Below are positions 23,396 to 37,232 of a stretch of DNA of 64,000 nucleotides, piece after piece. A program made the translations under genes and the position numbers. The stretch comes from Girardinichthys multiradiatus (Eukaryota; Chordata; Actinopteri; Cyprinodontiformes; Goodeidae), in assembly GCF_021462225.1 (NCBI RefSeq), contig NC_061804.1, positions 10,298,740-10,362,739 on the forward strand, given 5' to 3'. The first letter of the stretch is position 1. Each line of letters starts with the position of its first letter. The notes under the pieces are model-generated. The model was not told the DNA's origin. It ran no database searches and saw nothing but the letters and a program-made list of their open reading frames with translations.

Positions 23396-23729
23396 ATGTG
23401 TTAAGATTTTTTTATGTTTACATCCCAGGTTTTCATGAGCCTTAATATTGGCCTTAATATTTATTGAGAAAATGCTATATTATTCTTTTACAGCTATGCT
23501 GGCTCCACACACAAGGCAAACCCATCAGTGCTTTAGCTTTGTGAACAGATATTGTGCCTCCCACAGGTCTAGAAAACTTCTGTTTTACACCTTTCATTTG
23601 GCCAGTTGGGGTGGCCTGATGTGACTGGTTGGAGCATGAGTTGGCTAACGAACAACAGAGGAGAGCCAAATGTAATTACATGGGCCTGAGTTTGACACAT
23701 ATTTTCTAGGGGATACCAATGCACTTCCC
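23396..23729. other. Intergenic DNA, nothing recognised
   Basis: No gene or clear repeat. Confidence 0.35.
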
Positions 23730-24520
23730 AGCCAAGAGGGACACTGGCACGTTCTAGGTTGACCCCACATGTGTCCTCCCAGTAGGATGTGCCTGGAAAA
23801 CCTCCAAAGTGAGGCAACACGGAAACATCCGGTTTAAATGGCCAACCAATTCAACTGAGTTCTTTGATGCAAGAGGACAGAGGAGCCCCTCTGAGCTTCC
23901 CCAGGATGACATAGCTCTGTACCATGTCTCTGAAGCTGAGTCTAGCCACCCTAAACTGGAAGCTAATTTATGCCATTTGTATCTAGGTATTTATTATTTT
24001 GGTCATAATTCATATCTAATGGCCATTAGTGATGCTTTCAAGTTTTGGTTAAGCTCTTTCTTCACCACAACAGACAGGAGCAGGAACAGGAGCAGTTCCC
24101 ACATTACTGCAAATGACCTACTTCTAGGACACTGACCAGAGACTCCGACATGCAGACCTGAGCTGATGTTTGGCACATAGGCATAGAAAACAGTCAGAGC
24201 CTTCTTCCTTGCAACGTGAAGCCACAAAGAGGCAAACCTCTCACTTCACATATGAATGGAGGTAAGTCCAACTACCTGGTATTGCTCAACCTCATTCACA
24301 AGCTCTGCTTCCCCACCAGTTAGGTGACCTTCCCTGTCCTCAAAACCATAATATGACAACAGTGATTAACATGTCCAGGCCCCTACCCTCGCCTGTCACC
24401 TATCTCACACTGCACCCAGTCACAATATTCCTCCTGCCAGGTGTTTGGCCCCATGTGTAGGGTATCTCCTGGTGCTTCTTTGGCCTCTGCCTGGCTGAGT
24501 CACATAAGCAAAAAGCTTGA
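23730..24520 (-). mobile_element. Old Rex3/RTE-type LINE relic
   Basis: On the plus strand the run GATGTGCCTGGAAAACCTCC through about 24020 aligns by eye with the reverse complement of the Rex3 3' coding end seen intact at 59100-59400, but most CpGs have become TG or CA. The following 24140-24500 resembles another common fish RTE-type 3' region (CCCCACCAGTTAGGTGACCTT). All frames are broken. It is clearly older than the 57-59.5 kb copy. Confidence 0.55.
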
Positions 24521-27179
24521 TCATTGAGTCTTAACAGCAACTCCTCCCAGGCAAGGCATGATTTACCTACTGAAGTGGTCCGTCATCATAAAGATCCATG
24601 AATCACTCTTGGTTTGACCTCTTTTCTGAGGCCCATTTGACAAGTGTCAAAGTTAAAACCCAAGTAAGTGTAAATTAAAATTGTGGTTAAACAAGAGGCA
24701 AGTTGTCCTGCTTCACTGTTTTGTCTGTTACTCTACTAGAAAACCATTGTTCCTGCACATATAGATTCTGTTTGTAAGACTCAAAGTATATGCCCTAACC
24801 ACCTTCTTCTGTTTGTGTGCATTTTTTAAAGAATAAGAATGTAATGTATCGGAACAACAAGGGTTTCAATCAGAAAACTGGATGGAAGTAGCAATTATTT
24901 TTATTGTTATAGTGACCCATATGTGCTCAGGTCCCACCATATCGCAGATCAGTCTACAGAAGACAATACTGTTGTGATAACTGGAAATTTATTTGGTATT
25001 AACACTATTTTGTACAGGTTAACATTTTGTTCTAATTTGTGGTTCGAGGACACATTAACACATGGGCTCATAAGGGCAGTGATCAGACCAGTAATATTCT
25101 GATAAGTGGACAACAGTTTCATCTTCTTAGATCTGCCAGCTCTATATGAAGAATTTCTGTTTTAACAAATTAATAAGACTTTTTATCCTGTTTTATTAAA
25201 AATATAGCCAAAAGGATTATTGAGTTATTTTTGTATGGATTATTTTTGCTGTGCATTACCAGCCCTGAGTGCTTTAATTCTCCACTTTTTTCTTTCAACT
25301 GTTGATAAATGAACAGTGATGCAATGGATGGTATACCTCATTATTGTTTGGCCTGATAAAACCCCTAAAAGTATTTTTTTTTTTTTTTTTACTAAGAGCA
25401 CATGTTAGAGCTGTTCGGGATATAAACCTGATGAATGTTTCTGCCTTAATGCTGACTCGAGGAAACCTTTTAGCTACGGTTTAATTTCCCTCTCTTTTAT
25501 TTCTTTTGTTATACTTCATTTAAAGGATCCATGTGAGCTTTGCTCATAAAAGTCACAAAGTTTCCAGCATTTAGAAAGTAGGGGAATGATTTCTATGTTA
25601 TTTAGTTTTCTGTGTAGAGCTCTGTGTTCCCAAAATCCAATTAGATGAGGTAGCCTCACGTTGTAGTAAATCTACTATTGATGTACCCACATGTATCCGA
25701 TTCTCATTTTTTGTTTAGATTTGACATCAAGCATTGTAAAGCACCCAAAACATATTGTTTAAGGCTTTAAGAACTGGTTACAGAACCTAAAAAAGTCTGG
25801 ACAGAACATTTTAGCCAATACAACCCAAATATAATCACAGAGATCCTGTTCTTCTGGTCACATCATACAGATTGATGAATTCAGTCCCCTTTGCTCCTTG
25901 GACTCACGTCAACACTCTGCTGAATGAAGCTGATACAACAGAAGCGATGCTTAAGCCAGGGGCTGGGTGGTGGATTTTCTAAAGGAAGACCGGGGTCACG
26001 CAGCGTCTGTAACAGATCACTCAGTATGTCCTATCACTCAGTGGCCGGCAGAGACTTTGGACAGTAAAAAAGGAAACAGGAAACTCAGCAAAGACTGAAA
26101 GAGTGATTGTTAATATTTTTTTAGGTTTCAGCAGATTATATATTTGACTTAAACAGAAATGCACTTGCTCTCGTGTGCCTCTAAGACTGTTTATGACAAT
26201 CAAATGGTAAAATAAAGTACTTTAGTATTTAGTCCTTTTGCTCAAATTTGGGATGCTTACATTCAATAACAGTTATGATAACATTATACAATTATTTTTG
26301 TCCTGAAAAATCAATTTCTTTGGATTTTTTTATCCTTTACTCAGGATTTTTGTCCTGTCCTGTGCAGATATTTGGCAGTATTAGTTTCATTCTAAATAAA
26401 TCAGTTTTTAATTAAGTAATTAATTGAAAAACAGATGCTCACAAAATTGCAGTTTATCTTTATCTTATGTCATTTCTGAAATTTCTAAAACACAAAACAA
26501 CAATTAATCTATTTTTGGAGCAGGCAGGTTTTGTCCTTGTGCTTGTGACGGAGTTAGGAGTGTTAAACCAAAATCCTGGTCAGTTCCTAAAACTATGTCC
26601 TATAATGTATTTATTGCTCTTTCAGGTCGGAAACACGACTCTGAAGTTAGCATCTAATTGGTTGCTCTTAGCTCCGCCGTTCATTTAGCAAATGAGAGGA
26701 TACAAACCATTAGCTCACTTCAACAGAAGCTGCTGGCTAACGTTACTTAGCTAAACCTTTACCTTAGAAAATGTTACAATGGTTAACATGACACTCTGCA
26801 CTAGGTAATAAATTTGGACAAGCAAACCAACGAGTAAATACATTTAAAAATGTATTGAGCTAGTTGTGTAGCGTCAGCACAGAGGTCACTTTATTTGACT
26901 AACAGCAGAGGGAGGTTACAGGAACAGCAGGTTCAGAGTTGGTACTGTCTATTTTAAGGGTGTCTGAAATTTTCAATAAAGATTCGTTAACACATGTTTT
27001 TAATATACTCATTGTAAATGTATAAAAACAGATACCACGGAAATGTTTTTACCCCCCAACCTCCTTTAGTTACCACTTATAGAGGGTTCAAGTCTTAATT
27101 AGGGAGGAAGATTAGACAATGATTTAAATTCTTGTTGTGGGATTGCGGTTTTGGATGGGATAAATTGGGTAGTAGTATA
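24521..27179. other. Intergenic DNA, no gene recognised
   Basis: 2.6 kb of AT-rich DNA with only short frames. No repeat family is named, and no conserved protein pattern is seen on either strand. Confidence 0.4.
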
Positions 27180-28440
27180 TGAAAAATAACTTGCCCCCTA
27201 AACCTTATAACTGGTTGTTCCAACCTAGCTGCCAACAAGTGTTTGTGATAACTGGTAATGAGTCTTTAACATAACTGTGCAGGAACTTTGGCCCACTCTG
27301 CTTTGCAGAATTGTTTTGATTCTGGTAAATTACAGGGTTTTCCAGCAGGAATGGCCATATCATCTCAAACCGGTTTAACTTTGCTCTTTGACCTGGCTGC
27401 TCCAAAACCTTTATTTGTTTGAGCCATTCAGAGGCAGACTAGCTGGAGTACTTTGGATAGTTTTCAAGGATGTTCTGGTTAGGGTTTTCTAGCATTGCCT
27501 GATAATGATCACAATAGAGCATCTCGCTCAGACTGAAGTCTAGACTTTGATTTAGCCACTACGAAACATTGAGGGCCAGACCTGCTGGTGTTTTTGTGTA
27601 GAGAGCAGAATTCATGGTTTCATCAATTACAGCAAGTTGTTCAGGTCCAGAATTAGCAAAACAGCCCCGGTCATCACACTTATTCCAGTTGTAGAGGAAG
27701 GCTCACCTTCCAAAAAGTTTCACTTTTGTCTCATCACTCTACAGAATATTTGCCCAAAAGTCTTGGACATTTTCAAGATGTTTTTTGCTGGTGTGAAATG
27801 GACCTTTGTGTTCTTGTTCGTTTCTGCCTTTGATCTCTCCCATGAAGATATTTTTTGTGTTATGAACTCTGACTTTAACTGAGGCACTGAGGCCTGCACA
27901 GCTTAATATGTTGTTGTGAGTTCTTTACATCCTACTAGATGGGTTGTCAGTGAGCTCTTGGAGTACTGTTGGTAGCTCAACCACTTCTGGGAAAGTTAAT
28001 CACTGTTACATGTTTTCTCGATTTGTGGAATATGGTTCCCACTATGGTTCCCTGAAAAGTCCCAGAGGCTCAGAAATTATTTTGTAACTCTTGAATTTTT
28101 TATATCAGGGGATGATGTGGAGCTTTTTGAGACTTTTTAGCCTACTTCATGTTGTCATACCGGTTCTATTTAAGGGATTTCATGACTTGACAGGTCCAGC
28201 TGTAATCAGGTCTGGGTTTGGCTAGTAAAATTAAACTCCGTTTTCCAAAAAAAGTGTTTGATTGCAGCTATTTCATGGTTTTATAAGGGGGTGATTACTT
28301 TTTCACATAGGACCAGGTTGGTTTAAATACCTATTTTTCACCTAATTAATGAAATCCTTGTTCGAAAATGTCTTCTTTTAATTGCTCAGGTTGTCTTTGT
28401 TTTACATTTGTTATATTGTTGCATTAAGGAAGTTTCCCAC
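27180..28440 (-). mobile_element. Tc1-like transposon relic
   Basis: It is the reverse orientation of the family at 16712-18018. It runs from GAAAAATAACTTGCCCCC at the left through CTTTGCAGAATTGTTTTGATTC, AGCAGAATTCATGGTTTC near 27605 and CCACTTCTGGGAAAG near 27980, to GTGATTACTTTTTCACATAGG near 28292 and its flanking tail. Frames are broken by many changes. Confidence 0.75.
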
Positions 28441-29760
28441 AATTTTATTTCTTAAATGATGACGATCACATTCATGTAGCATGCTTAAATTTTATGCTCT
28501 TTGTTGCTCTTTATTTAAAGATTTACCTCCTGAGTTTTTTAGAAACCATTATCAGACCGAACTTTATTTCTTGCTTATTCTTAATTGAAAGTACATTTTT
28601 TTATTTCTTGGATTCATTCATGTTGTTTCTTTGCCTTGCTTTACAGTAAAAACCTGTGAAACGTTTATACAATTAAATACATTTTCAAAGTTGGATTGGA
28701 TGAATCTGTCCGGGAATCTAAAGAAATGTCAAGGAACTTAGTTTAATTGTTTTGTTTCTTTACTTATTTACACGTTTAGAATGTTTGATTAATTAAAAAT
28801 CAATCATTTTGGTGCCAGCTTAAAAACTGGGAACAGGCTAATTTCTGTCAAGAAGTAAAATTGAAGCTTATTCATAGCTTCAGCTTTAGTTTTTTCTTCC
28901 CTTACAGAAACTGATCCAAGTGTCTTTACTTCTCAACATATTTGAAACAAGATGTAGCCAGTCATACATTATTTTTTTTGTCCGTTTGAAACATAGAACA
29001 CAGGTCTGAAGGCGCCTTTCAAGGAAATTCTAATTTCCTTTCAAATACAACTGTGCTCTGGGAATTTTTAGATTCATCCAGGCATGGATCACAGAGAGTT
29101 TCATTACCTCAGATCTGCATGCTGTGCAGGCTTACCCAGGGATAAAGAAAAAGGCACTCCCTTAATCTGGCAATAATCCACCGTTTTACTGAGGGAGAGG
29201 AGGATGAGGGTGAAATTATAAAAACCAGATCACCACTGCACTTTAAAATAATACCACAAGCCAGACAAAGATAGGCTCCCTGCATGGAGTTCTGGGTTAG
29301 AAACGGGGCAATTAAGTGTGACAGGCTGGTTATCTATAGTGGGACACATGTGTTTCTGTTCAGATCTCTGAGCTTTGTTTGGGATTTAATTCTGCAGACA
29401 GGTGAGGATCAGATGTATTAACACATTAATTCTTTATTTTATAGTATTTCACTGAAACAAAATAAGCCAAATAATTGGTACAACAATGAATAGTAGTGCT
29501 TTTCCCTCCAACAATGTATTAATTCATTTAAAGTGTGATGAAAGCAATCAGTCTGCACAAATGTGTTCACAGGAAGCCTAACAACCAAAATATGATGGTA
29601 AAACATTAAATTATACAGGAATGCTTTGTTTATAATCAAGCTGGAACTCCATGGGGTGAGACATTCCTGCTGCCTGTGGCCTAAATTTGGCAGAATTTTA
29701 TAAAACTACATTTGCTTATTTGCAAATTATAATAAAGTTGTTACTATATATGGTGCTGGT
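28441..29760. other. Intergenic DNA, no gene recognised
   Basis: AT-rich, without a recognisable gene or repeat. Confidence 0.4.
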
Positions 29761-29763
29761 CTG

Positions 29764-29765
<2 letters not shown>

Positions 29766-29838
<73 letters not shown>
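29766..29838 (+). repeat. (AATC)n tetranucleotide microsatellite
   Basis: About 18 uninterrupted units of CAAT/AATC. It creates an artefactual frame rich in Asn-Gln-Ser-Ile. Confidence 0.95.
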
Positions 29839-30104
29839 TTTCTACACTGCTTTTTATGCAACACAACACTGCCCATCTGCACATAGCTGCATTATCTTTT
29901 TACTCATCATTACTAGCAGCCATACATGGAAACCCTGCAGACTGAAAGGATATAAATATTATAATTTATGTAAATGAATCTATAGTAAAGGATGCAAAAT
30001 GAACATCTTGGCAACTTCAACTGCGTTCTGTTAAATTTTTCTGACTTGAAACTCGGAAATGTCCTGCCATGATCTACCTACACCATAGCAGAAAGCAGAT
30101 CCGT

Positions 30105-30397
30105 GTCAACAAACAGAGGGTGGGAGGCGGGGTCCACCCTGGACAGGTTGCCAGTCCACCACTGGGCAACACATAAACGTCCAAGCACACTCATTCACAC
30201 GCCCAAAAGCAAATTAGAGAGACCAATTAACTAACAGGCATGTCTTTGGACTGTGGGAGGCAGCTGCAGTACCTGGAGAGAACCCACACGTGCACGAGGA
30301 GAACATGCAAACTCCATGCAGAAAGACCCCTGGCCAGGAGTTGAATCCAGGACCTTCTTGTTGCAAGGTGCTACCAACTGCACCACCGTGCAGCCCC
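30105..30397 (-). mobile_element. tRNA-derived SINE-like repeat
   Basis: On the minus strand the head reads GCACGGTGGTGCAGTTGG (A-box-like) followed by a decayed B-box GGATTCAACTCC, as in tRNA-derived SINEs. The body then includes TTTGCATGTTCTCCTCGTGC and ACAGTCCAAAGACATGCC, strings very common in fish genomes. A second, head-truncated copy lies at 51940-52195. Confidence 0.65.
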
Positions 30398-30419
30398 AGG
30401 CATTTCATTTGTTGTGAAA

Positions 30420-31480
30420 TCTAAAATAGTAATAAAAAAGGTTAAAATTTAAATACAATACAAAAGACATAAAAAACCAATAAAAAAAATTCAAATAAAT
30501 ATAATAAAAAAAAATAAAAAGATGCATTTACTGACATTCAAGCAAAAGCGATGCTAAAAAGTTTTGAACTTGATTTTAAAACCATTAACACTCTTAGCTC
30601 CTCTGAGGTCTCAAGAATGTAGTTCCATAGCTGAAGGCCATAAGAAATAAATAAACCCTCACCATGGTTTTAGTTTTAAAGGCCAGGTCTGGAGGGCTTG
30701 TAGTGTAAGAATAAATCAGATACACTGGATATGTGAACTAAAAAAATAGAAACTTCTAAAAATCAATAACTGCACCCTAAAAATGCACAGGTACTAAATG
30801 CAGAGTCATTAGAATCTATGCGATGTGTTTGTGGATCTCGACTGAATTCTTGCAGCTATATTTTGCAATAACTGTGTTGGAGATACCGGTGGAGATCTTA
30901 TTAGGTAGATCAGAAGGCCAGGCATCAAAACATTTACATTAATGTTTCTACTTTGGACTGAAACAGGCAAACTCTAGCAATGTTCTTCAGAGGATAAAAC
31001 TCATTTTTACTTTGATGGACAGAAATCAGATCTGATTAAATAAAACATTGATTTCTGACTTGATCAAAGTATTACAGAGCATCTCTCTCTCTATCTCTCT
31101 GTTTCTGGTTGTTAGTAAAACGTTTGTTTTGTTCTGACTGAGCTTAAGGGAAGATTTCATCCATATCTAAGTATCTAATATACAGTGAAAAGGTGTATCT
31201 GTTGGTCCAGGACTATCAGGAGATCCTCAAGCACTTTAGCTGGGACACATGGTGTAGAAAAAGGGGAGGATAGTTGTTTAACAGAGTGGGATCACCACCT
31301 TTTAGTAAAAGGTGTACACAGGTGGTTTTCCAAATGTCAGGAATGGTTTCAGTTTAAATGGAATATGTTGAATATGTTATCAAATTTGTGATGCTGGTTT
31401 AGCTGTTAAACCTGGAGTGAGGCACAAGAAATAAGGAGGAAGGTTATAAGGTCCTGCTGGTTTTACAAAGCGTTTTAAGG
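30420..31480. mobile_element. Probable interspersed repeat, class unknown
   Basis: An A-rich stretch (30420-30530) is followed by text resembling a widespread fish repeat (about 30570-30930, including TAGTTCCATAGCTGAAGGCC). I see no transposase or reverse transcriptase frame. The limits are approximate. Confidence 0.3.
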
Positions 31481-33380
31481 CCTTTAAAAATTCACTGACA
31501 GAAAACTGAGAATCACTGAGAAAAGGACTGGTGGGCAGACGTTTTCAAACCGGTGCTAACTCTGAGAGCACATTTTCACTTTCGGTCATTGACCAAATAT
31601 TTTATTTATTGTTCATTTTATTAGACTAAATCTATCTACATTTTATACAAAGACAAATAGTCATGTGCTCTTCAAGCCTCAGAGGTCCTTAAAGAAAATT
31701 GATTTTAGGTGAAACATTTGTCTTTAAAGCTTTATCAGAATTTCCTTCCTTGTTTTAAAAAATCTAAATCCTAAGCAGGATGTGTTTGTTTTGTATAAAA
31801 TACACACCTCATTCTACATTGAATCAAAAAATGTAAAAGCAGTGGATCCTGAGCAAAACTCCTAAACTCCAATTTGCATTTAATCATTTCAGAAACTAAA
31901 ATGATCAATTGTTCATGCAGCAGAGCTACTAGGCCTGTTTGACCTGAACAATAAATTTAGAAATAATATATACAGTATATAGATTTCTGTCCTTCATTCA
32001 GTTCCAACAGTCCAGAAAGATTAGGTCTCAATAGTTATTTTCACAACTAATATCAGACCTGATTGGATTTCATTTTCATCTCGTTTTTTTGTTGTTCTCA
32101 TGGTTCCAGGCTTCCTGGATGACTTTTTATTTAGTTTTCATCTAGTTATTAATAAAAACAAGTTTATTGATGATGATGGAAATCCTCTGTTGATAAAATT
32201 AGCACAGTTTCAAACAGGGATCTGGAAGAAATAAAATGTCTGGTAAAGATGTGTGTTAAACTTTTCCTGCTGGCTGTGGGCAACCCTGGGGATTAAATTT
32301 AATAAATGGCTTCAAGTTAAGATATACATGGCTCTGCTGACACACACACCAAAAGACACCCCCATTGTCTGTACCCTGTGTAGGCACGGTGCTTGGAAAG
32401 GTTGCGTGTTGGTCCCTGTGTGTGTGTGTGTGTGTGTGCGAGAGGAGGTGGGGGGTGCAGGTCCCACACAGAGGACCTTTGTGAAACTCTGCCCATGAAG
32501 CCCAGCTGAATGAACTCTTTATACACTTGTGTAAACCCGGGGGCGTCTCTGGCCCCTAGGCCACGCCTCTCTGACCCCTGACCTCCACCTCTGACCTCCA
32601 CTGGATTTGGTCAGGAGGTGCCTTTCGGTCACCATGTGCTTATGTGCAAAGCCAAAAATGGCTCACTGAGATCTTAGTTTGACCCCTAGTTTTCAAACTC
32701 CTACAGTTTAAATGAGCTGCAGCCAGTGGGTAGTTATAGTTCAACAAGCTGTTTATGCTCAAATTATTGACTGAACTTTCTGCAAAAACAGAAAATGGTG
32801 GATGAAGTGTTGCAGATGAGGAGAAAGATTTGAAATAGAAAACCAAATCTTCTCCTGGTTGTTCTTCAGTGGAAAACCATCTCAGTTTAAACCTTCTGTG
32901 ACCCCTGAATGACCACGCTCTTTGTGTTTACCAAAGTTACAGGTTTGCTCACTTCCCCAGGCATAGAGAAATGCCCAAACCTGCTTCAGGTTAATGGGTG
33001 AAATGGCTCTGTTGACCTAGGTGTTTTATTTATCAAGTGCCTCTTTACTTCTCCATTCCAAGCCTTCAGCTGCACCCTCAGAGAACAAATCAGAGCGCTT
33101 AAGAGAATCCTCTGGATCAATACTTCTGTTGTCTTGAATGGCAAAGGAATGGCAAACCGTACGAACTGGACTTGTTTGGTCAGTTTCAGGTGAAGCGTAC
33201 GCTTGATTGAAGACACTGCAGTCCGTTTCTTAATGAACTGATGATAGATAACTGCAAGTGGTCTTTCATAAGGTGGGAATTATAAGAGAAAGATGCTTGA
33301 AACCGGCAATGAATCATTAGAAGGGCATTTTTTACTGAATATAAATAATAAAAATATAATTATTCCCACTGCTATAAAAG
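31481..33380. other. Intergenic DNA, no gene recognised
   Basis: No coding signal. It includes a short TG microsatellite. Confidence 0.4.
32418..32439 (+). repeat. (TG)n microsatellite
   Basis: About 11 TG units. Confidence 0.85.
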
Positions 33381-34195
33381 TGCCTTGCAAGAAATATTCA
33401 CAGCCCTTAAACTTTTTTTATATTTTGTTATTTTACAACCAGAAACTTCCATGCATTTTCTTTGGGATTTTATTTATTAGATGAACACAAACATAGTGCA
33501 TAATTTTGAAATGGAAGGATGGAAAAGCTAAAGTGTGACATGCATTTGGACTCAGTGCCCTTTATTCTGATACCCCAAATAAAATCCAGTACAACCAACT
33601 GCCTTCAGAAGGCACCGAATAGTAAATGGATTCCACTTAAACTTGGGTTCAGAGTTGTACGGCACAACTCTAAAACTTTTAAGAGGTTGCCGTCCACCTA
33701 AACTCATTAATTAGAGAAGTAGCCAAAATACCCATAGTATCTCTGGAGGAGCTGCAGAGAATCACAGCTCAGGTGGGAGAATCTCTCCACAGGAAAATCT
33801 TACTCATAGATTCTGCAGATCTAGCCTTTATGGAAGAGTGGCAAGAAGAAGGTCATTGTTATAAGAAGTCCTGTTTGCAGTTTGCCACGATCCCTGAAGG
33901 AGACACAACAAACAAGTAAAAGAAGGTGCTCTGGTCACACGAGAACAAAAATAAACCTTTTGGCATACTTCCATGATGCTTTGTGTGGCAGAAAGCTAAC
34001 ACAGCACATCACCCTGCGACAGCATCATGCTCTGGGGATGCTTTTCTTCAGCAGGGACGGGGAAGCTGATCAGAGTTAATGGGGAGATAGATGGAGCTAA
34101 ATACCAGAATATCCTGGAAGGAAACCTGTTAGGAGCTGCAAAACTCCTGAGACCGGGGCAAACAAAAAACCAGAGCTACAATAGAATGGTTTAGA
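33381..34195 (+). mobile_element. Tc1-like transposon relic, 5' two thirds
   Basis: It begins with the decayed terminal repeat TGCCTTGCAAGAAATATTCA and runs in the transposase direction. Recognisable blocks are CTGGAGGAGCTGCAGAGAATC, CTAGCCTTTATGGAAGAGTGG, AGAAGGTGCTCTGGTCA, TCATGCTCTGGGGATGC and CAATAGAATGGTTTAGATC. It is the same family as copies A and B at 0.8-9.6 kb. The 3' end is lost at about 34195. Confidence 0.7.
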
Positions 34196-34657
34196 TCAAA
34201 GTCCAAAGTATGTGTAAGCCACATCTAAGTTACCCATAGATGTCCAGCAAAATTTGGAAATGTCCTCAAACAGATAAAGTTTAGTAGAGAACCATTTCTG
34301 TGTGACCTTGGACAAATATTTGGGATCTGACAGATCTGATGAGGATAAATGTTCAGTTTTCTGGCAGAGAAAACCAGATTTCTGTTTAAAATGTCCTTGT
34401 ATTTCCAAAAGGTCATGATGCTATGAACTCTATCAAGATTCACATTACTTTGGAAGAGGGGAAGACTCACAGCATCACAGACCTTCCACCCTACTGTTAA
34501 GTATGATATTCATCATTTGTTTTAACACCAGAACCACCTGGAGTGTTTGCTCCTGAAAAAATCTTCAATTCTTCTGAACAAAGCACACAGTTCCATGACT
34601 GTGTTTCCCATTTTTACAGAAACATTCATTTTGCTTTCAACAGCCATCCAGTTTCAG
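34196..34657 (-). mobile_element. Possible second transposon relic, opposite orientation
   Basis: Phrases such as AGAACCATTTCTGTGTGACC (plus strand) resemble reverse-oriented Tc1-type transposase relics. This part abuts the plus-oriented relic without a clear end. Confidence 0.25.
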
Positions 34658-35176
34658 AATCAGAGAATCAGAATCAGAATCAGCTTTATTGCCAAGTTCG
34701 TGCATACAAACAAGGAATTTGACTCCGGTACACTTTGCTCTTTTGTTCTGTTTTTGCATTACAGAATATACATATTTACCATGTACAATATACACATATC
34801 TAATAGAAAAGGTGCATTTGCAACATCTGTATGCTGTTCTGTACTCTATTGAATGTTCATCAGAGAAACAGCCTGGGGGAAGAAACTGTCTCTGTGGTGG
34901 CAGGTTTAGTAAACAGTGCTCTGTAGCGCCACCTGAAGGTAAAACTCTAAACAGTTTATGTGCAGGGTGTGTGGGGTCTGCAGAGATTTTAGCAGCTCTT
35001 TTCTTGACCCTAGACCTGTATAAGTCCTGGATGGAGGGAAGGTCAGCCCTGATTATTCTCTCTGCAGTCCTGATTATTTGTTGCAGTCTGGACCTGTCCT
35101 GTTTTGTGGATGAGCCGAACCACACTGAGATGGATGAAGACAGTTTGTGCAGAAGTCTAGAATAAAGACGAGACAA
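34658..35176 (-). mobile_element. L2/CR1-type LINE, 3' end of ORF2 and tail
   Basis: On the minus strand a 179-codon frame begins mid-protein with a WFGSSTKQDRSRLQ-like stretch and contains RADLPSIQDLYRSRVKKR and ADPTHPAHKLF, then a short 3' UTR. It ends with a repeated GAATCA-type tail at 34660-34682 (plus strand). This is the conserved C-terminal end of a fish LINE reverse transcriptase protein, 5' truncated. The frame is unusually open, which suggests moderate age. Confidence 0.7.
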
Positions 35177-36949
35177 TTGAGAAAAATCTCAAGTCGTTCT
35201 TATAAAAGACTTGATTCTCTTTCTTGCAGGAATCCTGTCCTTTGTGAAGACACTGAAGGAAGAGGAAACTTCTCTGGAATCTGTTTGCAATATATTGACA
35301 ATGACATTATTATCATCAACATTACATAAACTTTTCCTTTCTCATTAGATCCTTCTAAGCTTTCAGGTCTGAATCTATTCTGCTTCTGTGAGGTCACAGG
35401 GAAAAGTGTTTTTGGCATGATCCTGCTTAGACAAACACTAAACCCCACATGGACCACAGTGGGGTACTTTTCTCATTAATAATTGATATATTTAAACCCA
35501 TTTACACCCACTCACTGTCAGTTGATCTTCTGCACTAGAAAAAACCAAAATCGCAGCAGAGAAGCAGGGATCTGAGAAAAGCGGGTCCTTCTTCCAGTCT
35601 GACAGAATATCAATGGCTTCCCAGATCTCAGGTCGTCCTGATGAGCTGCAGACTGACAGTGGTTGAGACAGATGCTGACGATTTGAAAGAAAGGGATTTC
35701 ACTGTACAGTGAACTCAGTTTTTCCCACCACAGACCTTTGCAGATGAAGTCTATGCAACATCTTTCAAGATAAAAACCAGATCACAGCGACAAATCTTGT
35801 AATTATTTAATAGCTTTTAAAATATTTCATTTTTGATTAAATTGTAGAGAAATATTTAACATGTCTTAAAATGACTTTTGTTAGTATAAACTCTCACCAT
35901 CATCTGTTAAAGGGAACCAATATTAATGTGTTTAATTGCATGTGATGTGTTGTTTCTTTTATATCTTACAAGACTAAAATGATACATCAGAGTTTTAGTT
36001 TTTTTACTCCTTTGCATCTTTGTATTATTTTCCATGCATCTGATTGACTTTAACTCTGATCTAAACATACAAGGATGACGTTCCAACATCCGACAGAATG
36101 CAAGGAGCATCTTGTACTTTAGTGCCCCAGGAGTCCCAGTGTAATTTCCTAATTAATGAAGCCAGAAGCTTGGCACTCTCCATATTTCCTCTTGAATCTA
36201 CATCTTGACCCCAAAACAGAAATAACAGACTGGATCCTCTTGATAAGTCAAACTGTTTACTCCAAAAATAAAGACAATACAGATGTAACTTATCCACAAA
36301 CAATAAAGAGTAAAGAAAATAATATGAATGAGGTCAAAAAACTGTGTGGCTCCACTCCAACTATCTGACTCACAACTGAATAGCTACACCCCAAAACTCC
36401 TTAACTGTCTAATAAGCAATTACATATGCAAATTTACTAGAGGGCCTTAGTATAATGTCTAATATTACAAATCCTTATGCATGACGGTTTTTAACCAGTA
36501 AATAGTCATTTTATTCTAATAGACCTGTGTTATTGTCAGAAATATAAACTTCCTCTATCCTAAAAAAAGGTCTAAATAAACTAAAACCGAATTTAGGCTT
36601 CTACACCCAGAATCAGACTTCTTAAAGAAAGAAAGCACACCAATAACAGCAGATGATAAGTATTAAAATACTAAGATGATGCAGTGGAAAAAACATTATG
36701 TGGTAAAACGTATAACTTTGAATAAAGAATTAAAACATTATCTCTTCCAGCATTCAGCAAAGAAAACTTCTGTCTTATAAGTTGTTGACATTCCTGCTGT
36801 TGTTTGCTCAGTTTTTTCACATTCTTGTTAAAAGTGTGTTGTTGCTTTTTGCACAATACATGGAGTGTGCAGTATTTGTCTCTTATGTGGTAAATTTGCC
36901 CATACTGTACAGACCCCTACTCTTATTTGTTGTTGTTATATACAGAACC
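35177..36949. other. Intergenic DNA, no gene recognised
   Basis: AT-rich sequence without coding signal. Confidence 0.4.
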
Positions 36950-36953
36950 ATTC

Positions 36954-37232
36954 AATAAATTAGAATATTGTAGAAAAGTTAATTTATTTCAGTGACTTAG
37001 ATGTTTTCAAGCCTTTATTTCTGTTAATTCTGTTATTTCTGCTTACAGTTAATAAGAACACAACATTTAAGATAAGAATATTACATCAGACCAATAAAAA
37101 AACCTTTTTAATACAGAAATGTGGGCTTTTTTGATATGTTTTATAAATGCTTAAAAGTTGTTCTTTTTAAAAATACGCCTAATCTGGCAAACAATCCTCA
37201 CTGGAACACATATTCTAATTTATTGATTATGA
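36954..37232. mobile_element. MITE with Tc1/mariner-type inverted ends
   Basis: The left end CAATAAATTAGAATATTG and the right end ATATTCTAATTTATTGAT are inverted repeats of each other. The interior of about 250 bp is AT-rich and has no transposase, with the motif TTATTTCAGTGACTTAG next to the left end. This family is common in teleosts; other copies are at 38265-38399 and 62560-62950. Confidence 0.7.

Noticed and set aside
29766..29838. Tandem array as a CRISPR-like locus
   Set aside because: The unit is four bases without spacers; it is a microsatellite in a vertebrate genome.
29687..29977. Frame with repeated Ile-Asn-Gln-Ser
   Set aside because: It is produced by the (AATC)n microsatellite.
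34637..35176. 179-codon minus-strand frame as a host gene
   Set aside because: It holds the C-terminal motifs of a LINE reverse transcriptase protein and runs into the LINE tail.
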